64,000 nucleotides of DNA from assembly GCF_019798055.1 (NCBI RefSeq), contig NZ_JAHOPH010000018.1, positions 1-64,000 of the forward strand, given 5' to 3'. Source of the stretch: Salsipaludibacter albus. Its GTDB lineage: Bacteria > Actinomycetota > Nitriliruptoria > Nitriliruptorales > Nitriliruptoraceae. The position numbers and the translations under genes were made by a program. The notes beneath the pieces are model-generated. The model was not told the origin of the DNA. It did no database searches and saw nothing but the letters and a program-made list of their open reading frames with translations. Numbering within the stretch: the first letter of the stretch is position 1; every line of letters begins with the position of its first letter. Positions 36,758 through 45,584 of this stretch are shown piece after piece.

Positions 36758-37729
36758 TCATCCCCCGGGCGGCCACGTGACGGCGTCCGCCGTCGCCCCG
36801 GCCGGGTCGATCCCCAGCGTCTCGAGCACCGCGGTGAGTTCGACGGGCAGCGGCGCCTCCACGTCCAGGATCTCGCCCGAGGACGGGTGGACGAGGTGGA
36901 GGTGGAGCGCGTGGAGGAAGGGCCGGGACAGGCCGACCGACGACGCGGACGCCGATGCGCCGTACGTGCGGTCACCGAGCACCGGTGCACCGGCATGGGC
37001 CAGGTGCACGCGGATCTGGTGGGTCCGCCCGGTCTCCAGGCGGCAGGCCACCAGCTGGGCGGGAACGCCGTTGGGCAGCCGCCCCTCGGCCTGGACCCGG
37101 AAGTGGGTGACGGCCCGCCGGCCGTCGGCCCGTCCGGCGAACCGGGTCCGGTCGGAGGGGTCACGACCCAGCGGCACGTCGATCGTGCCGTGGACGGCCG
37201 GCAGGGTCTTCTCGACGACGGCCAGGTAGGAACGGCGGACCTCCCGCGCGGCGAGGGCACGGACCAGTCCGTCGTGGGCGATCGCGTCCAGGGCGACCAG
37301 CATCGCCCCGGAGGTGTCCTTGTCGAGCCGGTGCACGATGCCGGGGCGGGCCGGGTCACCGCCCTCGGGGTCCTCCCCCGCCGCCACCAGCGCGTCGACC
37401 AGGGTCCCGTCGGGATGACCGTGGCCCGGGTGGACGACCAGCCCCGCCGGCTTGTCCAGCACCAGCAGGTGGTCGTCGCGGTACAGCACGGGTGGCAGCG
37501 GGGGCGGTGGCGTGACCGGGACGGGCTCCTCGTCGCGCACCGCCAGGAGTTCCCCACCGCCCAGGCGATGGGATCGTGGACGGACGTCGCCGTCGACCCG
37601 CACGTCCCCGTCGTCGATCCGGGCGGCGGCTCGGCTGCGACTGGTCCCGAGCAGCTCTGCGAGCACCTGGTCGAGTCGTCGACCGGCGTGCTCCGCGCCC
37701 ACCTCGACGTCACGTCCCTCGCCCGGCAC
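36758..37729 (-). CDS. rluD: RluA/RluD-family 23S rRNA pseudouridine synthase
   Basis: A 323-residue pseudouridine synthase. An S4 RNA-binding domain (about 15-70, RRLDQVLAELLGTSRSRAAA) precedes the catalytic domain with HRLDKDTSGAMLVA (catalytic Asp136), the YLAVV strand and TGRTHQIRVHLAHAGAPVLGD. It most likely modifies the helix-69 region of 23S rRNA, as RluD does. It lies two bases from the lspA stop; the lspA-rluD pair is a conserved neighbourhood in bacteria. GTG at 37729 is chosen for proximity; a GTG nine codons later has a better-placed GAGGGA. Confidence 0.92.
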   Translation of the reverse strand: MPGEGRDVEVGAEHAGRRLDQVLAELLGTSRSRAAARIDDGDVRVDGDVRPRSHRLGGGELLAVRDEEPVPVTPPPPLPPVLYRDDHLLVLDKPAGLVVHPGHGHPDGTLVDALVAAGEDPEGGDPARPGIVHRLDKDTSGAMLVALDAIAHDGLVRALAAREVRRSYLAVVEKTLPAVHGTIDVPLGRDPSDRTRFAGRADGRRAVTHFRVQAEGRLPNGVPAQLVACRLETGRTHQIRVHLAHAGAPVLGDRTYGASASASSVGLSRPFLHALHLHLVHPSSGEILDVEAPLPVELTAVLETLGIDPAGATADAVTWPPGG

Positions 37730-37731
37730 CC

Positions 37732-38322
37732 CTACGGACCGGTGGCGTCGTCGGAGGACGTGCCCGGCAGGCCACCGTCCTCGCCGGTGCGCCACAGGTC
37801 CCAGGCCAGCAGGACGAAGCCGATCGTGATCGCGGCGTCGGCGACGTTGAAGCGGGGGAAGGAGCCCCACGCCACGAAGTCGACCACGTGGCCGTGGAGG
37901 AACCGGGGGTCCCCCGGGTCGCCGGCCCGGACCAGCCGGTCGATCACGTTGCCCAGCGCACCGGCCAGCAGCAGTCCGTAGGCGACCGTCGGGAGGGCGC
38001 GCACGACCCGCGGGAGGTTGCGGACCACGACCACGACGACGACCGTGGTGACGACCAGGAAGAACCACGACGGCATCGGCAACCCGAAGGCGCCACCGTC
38101 GTTGTAGACCAGTTGCCACCCGATGTCGTCGGACAGCCACGGCACGAACACGCCTGGGTCGAGCACCTGCTCGACGACGTACTTCACGACCTGGTCCAGC
38201 ACCACCACGGCCGCGGCCACCCCCAGGCCGAGCGCCAGCGACCGACGGCTCGCGGCCGTCTCGGCGGGCTCGGCGTCGGGCACGTCGACGGCCTGGGCGT
38301 CGGGTTCGGTGGTGGCGTCCAT
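37732..38322 (-). CDS. lspA: Lipoprotein signal peptidase
   Basis: A 196-residue inner-membrane aspartyl peptidase that cleaves diacylated prolipoproteins at the lipobox, needed by the two lipoproteins encoded in this window. Four membrane helices follow an acidic 28-residue N-terminal extension. Catalytic Asp residues are in GNVIDRLVR and FNVADAAI; WQLVYNDGGAFG is the other conserved block. ATG at 38322 or GTG at 38328 both lack a clear ribosome site; TACCGT on the minus strand (38331-38336) is within ten bases, suggesting a leaderless mRNA. Confidence 0.94.
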   Translation of the reverse strand: MDATTEPDAQAVDVPDAEPAETAASRRSLALGLGVAAAVVVLDQVVKYVVEQVLDPGVFVPWLSDDIGWQLVYNDGGAFGLPMPSWFFLVVTTVVVVVVVRNLPRVVRALPTVAYGLLLAGALGNVIDRLVRAGDPGDPRFLHGHVVDFVAWGSFPRFNVADAAITIGFVLLAWDLWRTGEDGGLPGTSSDDATGP

Positions 38323-38373
38323 GGCCACGGACGGTACCCGTCGGGCCCGTGCACGCCGGACGTCGACACGCCG

Positions 38374-38411
38374 TCGAGGCCGGGGCGACCACTGCCGCTT
38401 CCCGGCCTCGA
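38374..38411 (-). terminator. Hairpin after the secreted-protein gene
   Basis: An 11-bp perfect stem (TCGAGGCCGGG and its complement) with a 16-base loop, about 40 bases past the stop at 38449. It separates the secreted protein from the lspA-rluD unit. Confidence 0.5.
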
Positions 38412-38448
38412 GCGCGCCGTCGAGGCGACGGACTGCGTGCCCTCCTCC

Positions 38449-39045
38449 CTACCCGATCCTGTTCAGGGTCATGTGGGCAGTGTCGCCGTGGCGCACGACC
38501 CCGTTCGGGTCGACCAGGCTGATGACGTGGAGGCGGTAGTGGTACGCGTGTCCATCCGTCCCGTCCAGCGTGGCCCGGATGGTCATGTCGGCGACGTAGG
38601 CGCCGTGCCCGCCCGTGTCGAAGGAGAGGTCGGCGGCGGTCACGTCGGCGCTGCCGGTCGCGAACACCTCCGTGGCGTCGCTGGTGTCCTCGCAGGAGCT
38701 CGTGAGCTCCGCGTCGTCGTCCAGTCGCCACAGTTCCAGGTGCAGGTCGTCGCGGGCCCTGCCACGGACCTGGCCGGTGCCGGTCGTGTGCACCCACGTC
38801 GGGGAGAACGCCTCGATGAGCGGCGCCGGTCCGTCGAAGCCCGACGCCTCCCATGCACACCAGTCGGCCCGGGTCACGTTCAGGTAGCCGACCATCCCGT
38901 TGCGGAGGTCGGGGAAGACGGCGAGCAGCTCCGCGATCGGCTCGCCGCCGGGTCGGGTCGCGACGGCCGGCGCGGGGGGGCCGGCCAGGGACAGGAGCAG
39001 TGCACCGGCTGCCAGGGCGGCCGAGATGCGGGTGGTGTTCGACAT
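38449..39045 (-). CDS. Secreted hypothetical protein
   Basis: A 198-residue protein with a clear Sec signal peptide (hydrophobic ISAALAAGALLLSLAG, cleavage probably after AVA near residue 29). The mature part is beta-rich with two Cys (CAW and SSCEDTSD) that could pair, and repeated Thr/Asp strands (SADVTAADLSFDTGGHGAYV). No known domain. ATG follows GGAAGGG by six bases. It is downstream of the giant regulator on the same strand with a 73-base gap, so may be co-expressed with it. Confidence 0.8.
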   Translation of the reverse strand: MSNTTRISAALAAGALLLSLAGPPAPAVATRPGGEPIAELLAVFPDLRNGMVGYLNVTRADWCAWEASGFDGPAPLIEAFSPTWVHTTGTGQVRGRARDDLHLELWRLDDDAELTSSCEDTSDATEVFATGSADVTAADLSFDTGGHGAYVADMTIRATLDGTDGHAYHYRLHVISLVDPNGVVRHGDTAHMTLNRIG

Positions 39046-39118
39046 GGTGAGCCCTTCCGTGGGTTCGTCGTTCGTGACGCCCCCACGGTCGGGGTCGGGT
39101 GTTGCGGTCCTGTTGCAG

Positions 39119-42100
39119 TCAGGATCCGGGCGGGAACTGCGGACAGGTCTGCCGGTAGGGCTCCGCGCCGAGGTGGGTGGTCCATTCCTCTCGGGTCAGG
39201 TTGCGCCGTGCCGCGGCACACGCGTGTCCCTCCCAGCGATCCGGATCGAGGTCGAGCGCCCACGCGCGCTCGCCACCGACCACCAGCCGGGTGCCGTCGG
39301 GGGACAGCGTGACACCGCCGGCGCGGCCAGCCACCCCGATCGGACCCCCGATCGGGGCCAGCGGGTCGGTCCGCCAGATCCGGGTCTGGCCGGTGAAGTC
39401 GTCGATGGTGGCGAACCGTGCGCCGTCCGACGTGAACGCGGGACGCGTCGCCGGACCGGGCAACCCGCGGTGGATGCCCAGGACCGCGAGCCGCTCGTCA
39501 CGAAGGCTCACCGTGCCGTCCTGGTCGCTGGTGAGCAGCCGCCCGTCCGGCGTGAAGTGGGCCGTCACCCCGACACGGTCGCGCGCCAGGAGGTCCCAGT
39601 CGGGCACCGCCCAGGTCGCCGCATCCGTGCCGACGGTGGCGACCAACACGCCCGTGGGCGTGGCGTCGTCGGTGAAGTCGACCTCGGTGACGAAGCCCCC
39701 GGTCGAGGTGAGGTCCGTGAGCGTGAGCTCCAGGGCCAGGTCGTCGGCTCGTCGCACCTGGACGGATCCGTCGACGTGCCCGGTGGCGATCCAGCGGCCG
39801 TCGCCCGACCAGGTGATCGACCTCGACACCCATGGCGCGAGCTGTCCGGTCGGTTCGGGCCCGGCCAGGACCTGGCCGGTGGCCACGTCGTGGACGGCCA
39901 CGTTGCCGTCACACGGTGCGTCGAAGACGTGCGACGGCCCCGTGCACCACACCGTCGCCACGGTGGCCCCCTCGCCGTCGAACGCGATGCCACTGAACGA
40001 GGTGCGCTCGGGATCGTCGACCGGCAGCGTGCTGAGCAGTTCGAGCGTGTCGGCGTCGTGGAGGCGCACCCCGGCGCCCCAGCCCCACATCGCGAGGACC
40101 CTGCCCGTCGGGTCGAGGCGGGGGTTGCCGACGCCGAGCTCGTCCAGCGACGCCAGTCCCGGCAGCTCGGGGCGCAGGCTCCACGTCGCGACCGTCCCGT
40201 CGAGCGCGCCGGTGACCAGCTCGTCGGGACCCGTGTAGGTCGCGGTCGCGCCACCGCCCGTGGGGGCGAGCTCGACCGGCGCCCGACCCGGGAAGACCTG
40301 CCACCGGTCCACGCTGCTGCTCGCGGCGACGGCCAGCTCGGTGCCGGACGGGTCGACGCCCACTCCCAGGACCGCGTTGTCGGCACCGAGCGGGCCGGCC
40401 ACCACCTGCAGTTCGTCCGGGTGGAGCAGGAGTGTCCCCGTGTCGAAGGTCGCGGCCACGAGCAGGCCCCCGTCGGCCATGAGGTCGAGGTCCACGATCG
40501 GGCTGCCGAGGTCGCTGGCCGTCGTCGTGGCGGCCGGCTCCGCGGAGTCGACGTCCAGGTCCCAGCGGGCGACGGTGCCCTCGGCGCCGCCGGCGTACAG
40601 CCGCGCGCCGTCCGGGGTCCACAGGACGGACACCAGGGGCACGCCGCCGGGGTGCGCCAGCGTGCGGACGACCTCCGACGTCGCGGTGTCGAAGATCCGG
40701 ACACGCCCGTCGCCGGACATCGCGAACCGGGTCCCGTCGGGGTGGAAGGCCACGTCGGGGAGCTCGGTCGCTCCGCTGTCGACGGACCCGACCCGGGCGC
40801 CCGTGTCGAGGTCGAGCAGGACCGCCCCCGCCCCGTCCGTGCCGCTGGACACGACCAGGTCGTCCGACACGTCCAGGCCACCCCGATGGAACGAGGGAGG
40901 GGTGGCGAGCCCGTCGTGGCGAAGGTTCCCGTCGCCGTCGAGGACGGCGACGGTGCCGTCGGCGTCCTTGGTCACCAGCCGTGTCGCGTCGGGTGCCTGG
41001 GCCATGGCCACGAGGGCCGTGGCGGCCGTGTACAGCGGGGCCGGGACCGGGCTGGGACTGCTCAGCGTCGCGAGCAGCGCCTCCCTGGTGGCCGGCGAGT
41101 CGTCGAGCCGTCGGGCCTCGACCGCCAACAGGAGGGACCGGGTCCAGTCCTCCCCCCGCGCCTCGCTGGCGGCGGCGACCAGGCCCACGGTGGCAGCACG
41201 AGCCCGATCGTCGGCGCGTTGCGCGGCCGCCAGTGCGTCCCTGCGGAGCTGCCAGGCCAGCCCCGCCGCCAGGACGACCACGACGAGGGCGGCAGCCAGC
41301 CAGCCCCGTTGGCGGCGGAGCTGGCGTGTCGTACGTTCCCTCGCACGTTCGCCGGCAGCGGCAGCCTCGACCTCGGCGGCCCGGACCTCTCGGCTGCGGG
41401 CCAGGAACGACGTCGCAGGCTCGGCCAGCGCGGTCTCGCGGTCGCCGAGCACGTCGTCGGCCCGCGCGAGCTGGCTGCCGCGCCACAGCATGTCGTCGTC
41501 CCGCCCGAGTCTCGCCCACTCCTCGGCCGCCGCCCGCGCCCGCGACGCCTGTCGCAACCAGTCGCGCTCGTCGTCCAGGTAGCGCTGCAGCCGGGGCCAG
41601 GCCCGCAGCAGCGCCTCGTGGCCGATCTGCACGATCGGCTCCCGGGAGTCGGGGTCACGGTCCGTCGACAGCAGGCGCGCGTCGATCCAGGCCTGCACGG
41701 TGGCCTCCTCGGGGCTGGCCGGATCGTCCAGCACGGATCGCAGCGGCACCCGTCGACGTACGGGCTCACCGTGGCGGTCGACGCCGACCAGGTGCCGGAA
41801 CAGTCCATGCAGCGCTGCAGCGCCGTCCCCGTGCTGGCCTGCCACGACCAGCAGCTCGGCCTGGTGCGCGATGGCGCCGTCGACGCCGCCGATCGCGGCG
41901 AGGTCGGCAGCGGTGATGCGTTGCCCGGCGCGTTCTGCGAGGTCGTACAGGGCGTACTGCAGTGCGGGCAGGCTGTCGCCACCCTCGTCGAGCAGGGCGA
42001 TCAACGCCTCGTCCTCGACCTCCAGTCCGGCTGCACGGGCTGGCTCGAGCACCGCGCGGCGCCGAGCCTCGCGGTCGAGGGGCCCCAGGACCATCGTGGC

Positions 42101-43963
42101 GCGTTGCAGCAGGTCACCCAGCCCCGCGAGCCGGAGTGGGCGGTCGTAGTGGTCGGCACGAAGCGCCGCGACGACCCCGATCCGGGAGTCTGCTCCGACG
42201 GCCTCGGTCAGGGTGGCCAGGTAGGACAGCACCTCGGGGTCGGGCAGGGCGAACAGGTCCTCGAGCTGGTCGACGACCACCAGCAGGCGGTCGCCCGGGC
42301 GCAGCAGGGCCTCGGCGGCGCTCGCCAGCGACCCCTCCCCGTCGGCCAGCTGGTCGAGCACCGTGGCCGCGCTGCGCGGGGCGACCCGGCGCAGCGCCCG
42401 GGCAAGGTCCTTGAACGGGATGGACGACGGTTGGGTGACGGCCGCCAGCCAACGAGCGGCCGGCTCGGCACGCAGGCGCGCGACCAGGCCGGCCCGGACC
42501 AGGCTCGACTTCCCGCTGCCGGACGCACCGACCAGCAGCGTGAAGCGGTGGTCCGGATCGTCGGCCGACACGCGATCCGCCAAGGTGTCGACGAGCCGCT
42601 CACGCCCGTGGAACCAGTCCGCGTCCTCGGCCTCGAAGGCCCGCAGGCCCACGTAGGGATTGACTCGGGGACGCGTCGGGGCCACTCGACTGGTCGTGCC
42701 CGCGGCCTCCAGGAGTGCGTCCAGGTCGGCCTCGTCGTCGCCGCCGCGCAGGTCGCGCTCGCCGAACGCGAGGTCGGTCAGGAAGGGCAGCCCGTCGTCG
42801 TAGAGCACGGACGCGGTGGTGAGCCGGCCGTGGCGCAGTCCGACCTCGCGAACGGCTGCCATGGCACCGCCGACCCGTTCTCGGAGGGCCATGAGCTCCT
42901 CGCGCGACAACGGGCCGTGGCGAAGCCGCTCGGCCAGGCTCGTCCCGGTGAGTCGCCGCATGACGAGGTAGGCGATCCCCGGCTCGCGCCAGGCGTCGTG
43001 GATCGGGACCAGCCCGGGATGCGGTCGCACCGCTGCCCGTCGGACGTCGTCGACGAAGGTCGCGATGAAGCGGGGGTCGTCGGCCAGCTCGGCCGGATAG
43101 ATCCGGATCGCGTACTCGACGTCCGACCCGGGCCTGCGGGCGACGTGCACCGGGCCGGACGCCCCGCTGCCGAGTCGATCCCCGACCAGGTAGCCACGGA
43201 CGGGTCGTCCCCCGCCGAGGCCCGGGTCGTGGCGCAGCATCGCCAGCTCGAGGCCGTCCAGGTCGGTGGAGGCGACGAGTCCGAGCTCGTCGGCCAGGCG
43301 GCGGCGGAACGCGCGCAACTCCCCCAGGGCGTCGGTGGCCCGACCCGCGCGGTACAGGGTGCGGGCACGCCGCAGTCGCTGCGACTCGTCGTACGGATCG
43401 CCGTCGACGAGCTCACGCGTCACCGGGAGCGCATCGGCCGCGCGATCGTCGGCGACGAGCGCGTCGACCAACAGCTCTCGGGCCCGTGTCCGTCGCTGCT
43501 CGAGCCGTTGCACCTCGGCCGCTGCCCAGGACCGGTCGGCGACGTCGTCGAACGCCCGACCGCGCCACAGCCCGAGCGCCTCGCCCAACCGTTCGACGGC
43601 TGCCGGATGCTCGTGGTGGTCGAGGTGTCGCTCCGCGTGGGCGATCGTCGCTTCGAACCGGGTCGCGTCCAGGGCGTCGCGCTCGGGGAGTCGAACGGCG
43701 TAGCCGGATGCCCGCGAGACGATCTCGACGTCCGGCGGCAGGACTCGCCGCAGCCTCGTGACGTAGGTGCGCAGCGTCGCCCTGGCACGTCGAGGCGGGT
43801 CACGTCCGAACACCGCGGTCACGAGCTCGGCCACGGGCGCCGCACCCGGGTGATGGAGCAGCAGGGTCGCCAGCAGCACCCGCTGCCGGGGGCCGCCCAC
43901 GTGGACCTCGTCGTCCCCGTCGCGGACCCGGATCGGACCCAGCACGTCGACCCGGGTCGTCAT
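39119..43963 (-). CDS. Giant SARP / pseudokinase / STAND NTPase / WD40 regulator
   Basis: A protein of 1614 residues with five parts (numbers approximate). 1-95: OmpR-type winged helix; 98-248: BTAD helical domain, together a SARP regulator. 257-408: kinase-like fold with an intact glycine loop (GDRLGSGASGPV) but Arg in place of the ATP-binding Lys (EYAIRI) and no catalytic Asp (RHGRLTTAS where HRDxKPxN is expected), so probably a pseudokinase. 435-860: nSTAND1-type NTPase with NPYVGLRAFEAEDADWFHGR, Walker A GASGSGKSS and Walker B LLVVVDQLED. About 888-908: one membrane helix. 970-1570: WD40-like repeats (for example FHPDGTRFAMSGDGRVRIFD). The second ATG (43963) is used because GAGGG lies six bases before it; the first ATG (43969) would have no room for a ribosome site. 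Likely a signal-integrating ATP-driven regulator whose target is unknown. Confidence 0.85.
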   Translation of the reverse strand: MTTRVDVLGPIRVRDGDDEVHVGGPRQRVLLATLLLHHPGAAPVAELVTAVFGRDPPRRARATLRTYVTRLRRVLPPDVEIVSRASGYAVRLPERDALDATRFEATIAHAERHLDHHEHPAAVERLGEALGLWRGRAFDDVADRSWAAAEVQRLEQRRTRARELLVDALVADDRAADALPVTRELVDGDPYDESQRLRRARTLYRAGRATDALGELRAFRRRLADELGLVASTDLDGLELAMLRHDPGLGGGRPVRGYLVGDRLGSGASGPVHVARRPGSDVEYAIRIYPAELADDPRFIATFVDDVRRAAVRPHPGLVPIHDAWREPGIAYLVMRRLTGTSLAERLRHGPLSREELMALRERVGGAMAAVREVGLRHGRLTTASVLYDDGLPFLTDLAFGERDLRGGDDEADLDALLEAAGTTSRVAPTRPRVNPYVGLRAFEAEDADWFHGRERLVDTLADRVSADDPDHRFTLLVGASGSGKSSLVRAGLVARLRAEPAARWLAAVTQPSSIPFKDLARALRRVAPRSAATVLDQLADGEGSLASAAEALLRPGDRLLVVVDQLEDLFALPDPEVLSYLATLTEAVGADSRIGVVAALRADHYDRPLRLAGLGDLLQRATMVLGPLDREARRRAVLEPARAAGLEVEDEALIALLDEGGDSLPALQYALYDLAERAGQRITAADLAAIGGVDGAIAHQAELLVVAGQHGDGAAALHGLFRHLVGVDRHGEPVRRRVPLRSVLDDPASPEEATVQAWIDARLLSTDRDPDSREPIVQIGHEALLRAWPRLQRYLDDERDWLRQASRARAAAEEWARLGRDDDMLWRGSQLARADDVLGDRETALAEPATSFLARSREVRAAEVEAAAAGERARERTTRQLRRQRGWLAAALVVVVLAAGLAWQLRRDALAAAQRADDRARAATVGLVAAASEARGEDWTRSLLLAVEARRLDDSPATREALLATLSSPSPVPAPLYTAATALVAMAQAPDATRLVTKDADGTVAVLDGDGNLRHDGLATPPSFHRGGLDVSDDLVVSSGTDGAGAVLLDLDTGARVGSVDSGATELPDVAFHPDGTRFAMSGDGRVRIFDTATSEVVRTLAHPGGVPLVSVLWTPDGARLYAGGAEGTVARWDLDVDSAEPAATTTASDLGSPIVDLDLMADGGLLVAATFDTGTLLLHPDELQVVAGPLGADNAVLGVGVDPSGTELAVAASSSVDRWQVFPGRAPVELAPTGGGATATYTGPDELVTGALDGTVATWSLRPELPGLASLDELGVGNPRLDPTGRVLAMWGWGAGVRLHDADTLELLSTLPVDDPERTSFSGIAFDGEGATVATVWCTGPSHVFDAPCDGNVAVHDVATGQVLAGPEPTGQLAPWVSRSITWSGDGRWIATGHVDGSVQVRRADDLALELTLTDLTSTGGFVTEVDFTDDATPTGVLVATVGTDAATWAVPDWDLLARDRVGVTAHFTPDGRLLTSDQDGTVSLRDERLAVLGIHRGLPGPATRPAFTSDGARFATIDDFTGQTRIWRTDPLAPIGGPIGVAGRAGGVTLSPDGTRLVVGGERAWALDLDPDRWEGHACAAARRNLTREEWTTHLGAEPYRQTCPQFPPGS

Positions 43964-43994
43964 GGTCATCCCTCGTGCGAACCGGTGGCCCCGA

Positions 43995-44027
43995 CCCTCC
44001 CGGGGCCGGGCCAGCGACTCGGGAGGG
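43995..44027. promoter_or_regulatory. Inverted repeat between the giant regulator and an HExxH gene
   Basis: CCCTCCCG, 17 bases, CGGGAGGG in the 127-bp divergent gap. It could be an autoregulatory site of the SARP protein. TAGGAT at 44050-44055 fits a -10 for the plus-strand gene at 44091, but a -35 is not clear. Confidence 0.4.
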
Positions 44028-44090
44028 ACCCGGAGTCGACCCTAGTACGTAGGATGCCGACCACGTCGATCGCGAGCCGAGGAGGGTGGC

Positions 44091-44687
44091 GTGGCCCGGA
44101 GGCGGACGTCCTCGGCGGCCTGGACGGCCGCCAGCGTGCTCCTGGTCGTGCTCGGGCTGGTGGCGGCGCGGCGACGGGCCCGGGAACTGGCCGACGAGCG
44201 GGCCGGGCGCCTGGCCCCACTGGGCCCGGACGGGGGCACCGAGGTGCCGCCGGCCGTCCGGGGAGTCGCGGCCCGGGTGTGCACCTGGGCGCCACCACCC
44301 CTGGAGCGTGGCCGGCGCCGCATGGGGCTGGCGTGGGCATCACCGGTGACGCTGGTGGGACTGGCGATGGCGGTGCTCGGCGGTGGCCGGCCGACCTGGG
44401 ACGACCGCATCGGCGCGTTCGTCGCCACGGGCGTGTCGGGGCCGTCGGGCTGGGCCCTGCGCCAGGCCGGCCTCGGCGCCAACACGATGGGCCACGCGAT
44501 CGTGGTGCGCGGTGACCGCGCCTCGGACCGGCTGCTGGCCCACGAGGCCGTGCACGTCCGCCAGTTCGAACGTCTCGGGGTGCTCATGTACCCGCTGTAC
44601 CTGTGGTACGCGGCTCGCTACGGCTATCGCGAGAACCCGCTCGAGATCGCCGCCCGCCGCGCGGGCCCACTCACCAGTCGATCGTGA
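44091..44687 (+). CDS. HExxH-containing membrane protein
   Basis: A 198-residue protein. One hydrophobic helix near the N-terminus (AAWTAASVLLVVLGLVAA) and a second near residues 83-97 (PVTLVGLAMAVLGGG). Residues about 152-160 carry LLAHEAVHVRQFERLG, an HExxH zinc-protease-like motif followed by a Gln-Phe-Glu, then MYPLYLWYAARYGYRENPLE, seen in several small actinobacterial membrane proteins of unknown role. No proven protease activity. GTG at 44091 follows GGAGG by six bases. Its end overlaps the converging DUF72 gene by 17 bases. Confidence 0.75.
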   Translation: MARRRTSSAAWTAASVLLVVLGLVAARRRARELADERAGRLAPLGPDGGTEVPPAVRGVAARVCTWAPPPLERGRRRMGLAWASPVTLVGLAMAVLGGGRPTWDDRIGAFVATGVSGPSGWALRQAGLGANTMGHAIVVRGDRASDRLLAHEAVHVRQFERLGVLMYPLYLWYAARYGYRENPLEIAARRAGPLTSRS

Positions 44688-45414
44688 CACCGGGCAGCAA
44701 CTCGGACATCGTCCGCGCGTCGTCCACGGCCGCGGCGTCGACGTCGTTGTTGAAGAACACCCAGACGTCACGCTCCTGCTCCGCCGCGTCGCGGATCCGG
44801 TCGGCCCACGGGACCAGTTCGTCGCGGCTGTAGCGGTGGTGGTAGCGCTGGCCCTGGGAACCGTGGAAGCGGACGTAGACCGGACCCGACAGGACCGGGC
44901 AGACCGCCGGCAACTCCGGATCCGACAACCACACGGGGGCAACCCCGTGCTCGTCGAGGACTCCGTGCACCTCGTCGTGGAACCACGAGGCGTGCCGGAA
45001 CTCGACGGCGTGCTGGTGACCGGCGGGCAGGACCGTCACGAAGTCGCGCAGCCGGCCGACGTCCCGATGCAGGTTCGGGGGCAGCTGCCACAGCCAGATG
45101 CCCAAGAAGGTCCGCAGCCCGGCAGCGGCGTCCACCACCCGGTCGACGGCCTCGGCGGTGCCGTCCCCCAACTTCAGGTTGTGGGTGATGTAGCGGCTGC
45201 CCTTGACCGCGTACCGGAACCGGTCCGGCGCGGTGTCGTGCCAGCGCTGGACCGAGCGCTGAGTCGGCAGGCGATAGAAGGTCGCGTTGACCTCCACGGT
45301 GGGGAACTGGCGGACGTAGTGGCCCAGCCACCGCCCGGTCCCCATGCCCTCCGGGTAGAACGCCGGGCGCCAGTCGTCGTACTGCCACCCGCTGGTGCCG
45401 ACCCGCACGGTCAT
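44671..45414 (-). CDS. DUF72 family protein
   Basis: A 247-residue TIM-barrel protein of the DUF72 (YecE-like) family, found widely but of unknown biochemical role. Signatures: VGTSGWQYDDWRPAFYP, VEVNATFYRLP, LGIWLWQLPPNLHRD, AVEFRHASWF, VYVRFHGSQGQRYHH and VWVFFNNDVDAAAVDDA. ATG at 45414 follows GGAGG by six bases. TACCGT at 45440-45445 on the minus strand, about 26 bases upstream, is a candidate -10. Confidence 0.9.
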   Translation of the reverse strand: MTVRVGTSGWQYDDWRPAFYPEGMGTGRWLGHYVRQFPTVEVNATFYRLPTQRSVQRWHDTAPDRFRYAVKGSRYITHNLKLGDGTAEAVDRVVDAAAGLRTFLGIWLWQLPPNLHRDVGRLRDFVTVLPAGHQHAVEFRHASWFHDEVHGVLDEHGVAPVWLSDPELPAVCPVLSGPVYVRFHGSQGQRYHHRYSRDELVPWADRIRDAAEQERDVWVFFNNDVDAAAVDDARTMSELLPGVTIDW

Positions 45415-45584
45415 CGCGTCCTCCCACGCCGACACGCCCACGGTACGAACCCGGCCCGATCCGGCCGTGTCCGGTCGGCGGGTGGTGCGCGCGGGTCCGA
45501 ACGGGCGAGGCAGCCGTGACCTTCGGCCCTTCCCGGACCTCGCGGGCCGGGGTCGACTGGATCGACTCGATCCGGAGGGACCCC

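Noticed and set aside
40000-43220. The kinase-like segment of the giant regulator as an active Ser/Thr kinase
   Set aside because: The ATP Lys and catalytic Asp are both missing, so activity is unlikely.
38900-44515. A plus-strand open frame of 1871 codons opposite the giant regulator
   Set aside because: It is the low-complexity shadow of the minus-strand gene, typical of very high GC; the minus frame has domains and a ribosome site.
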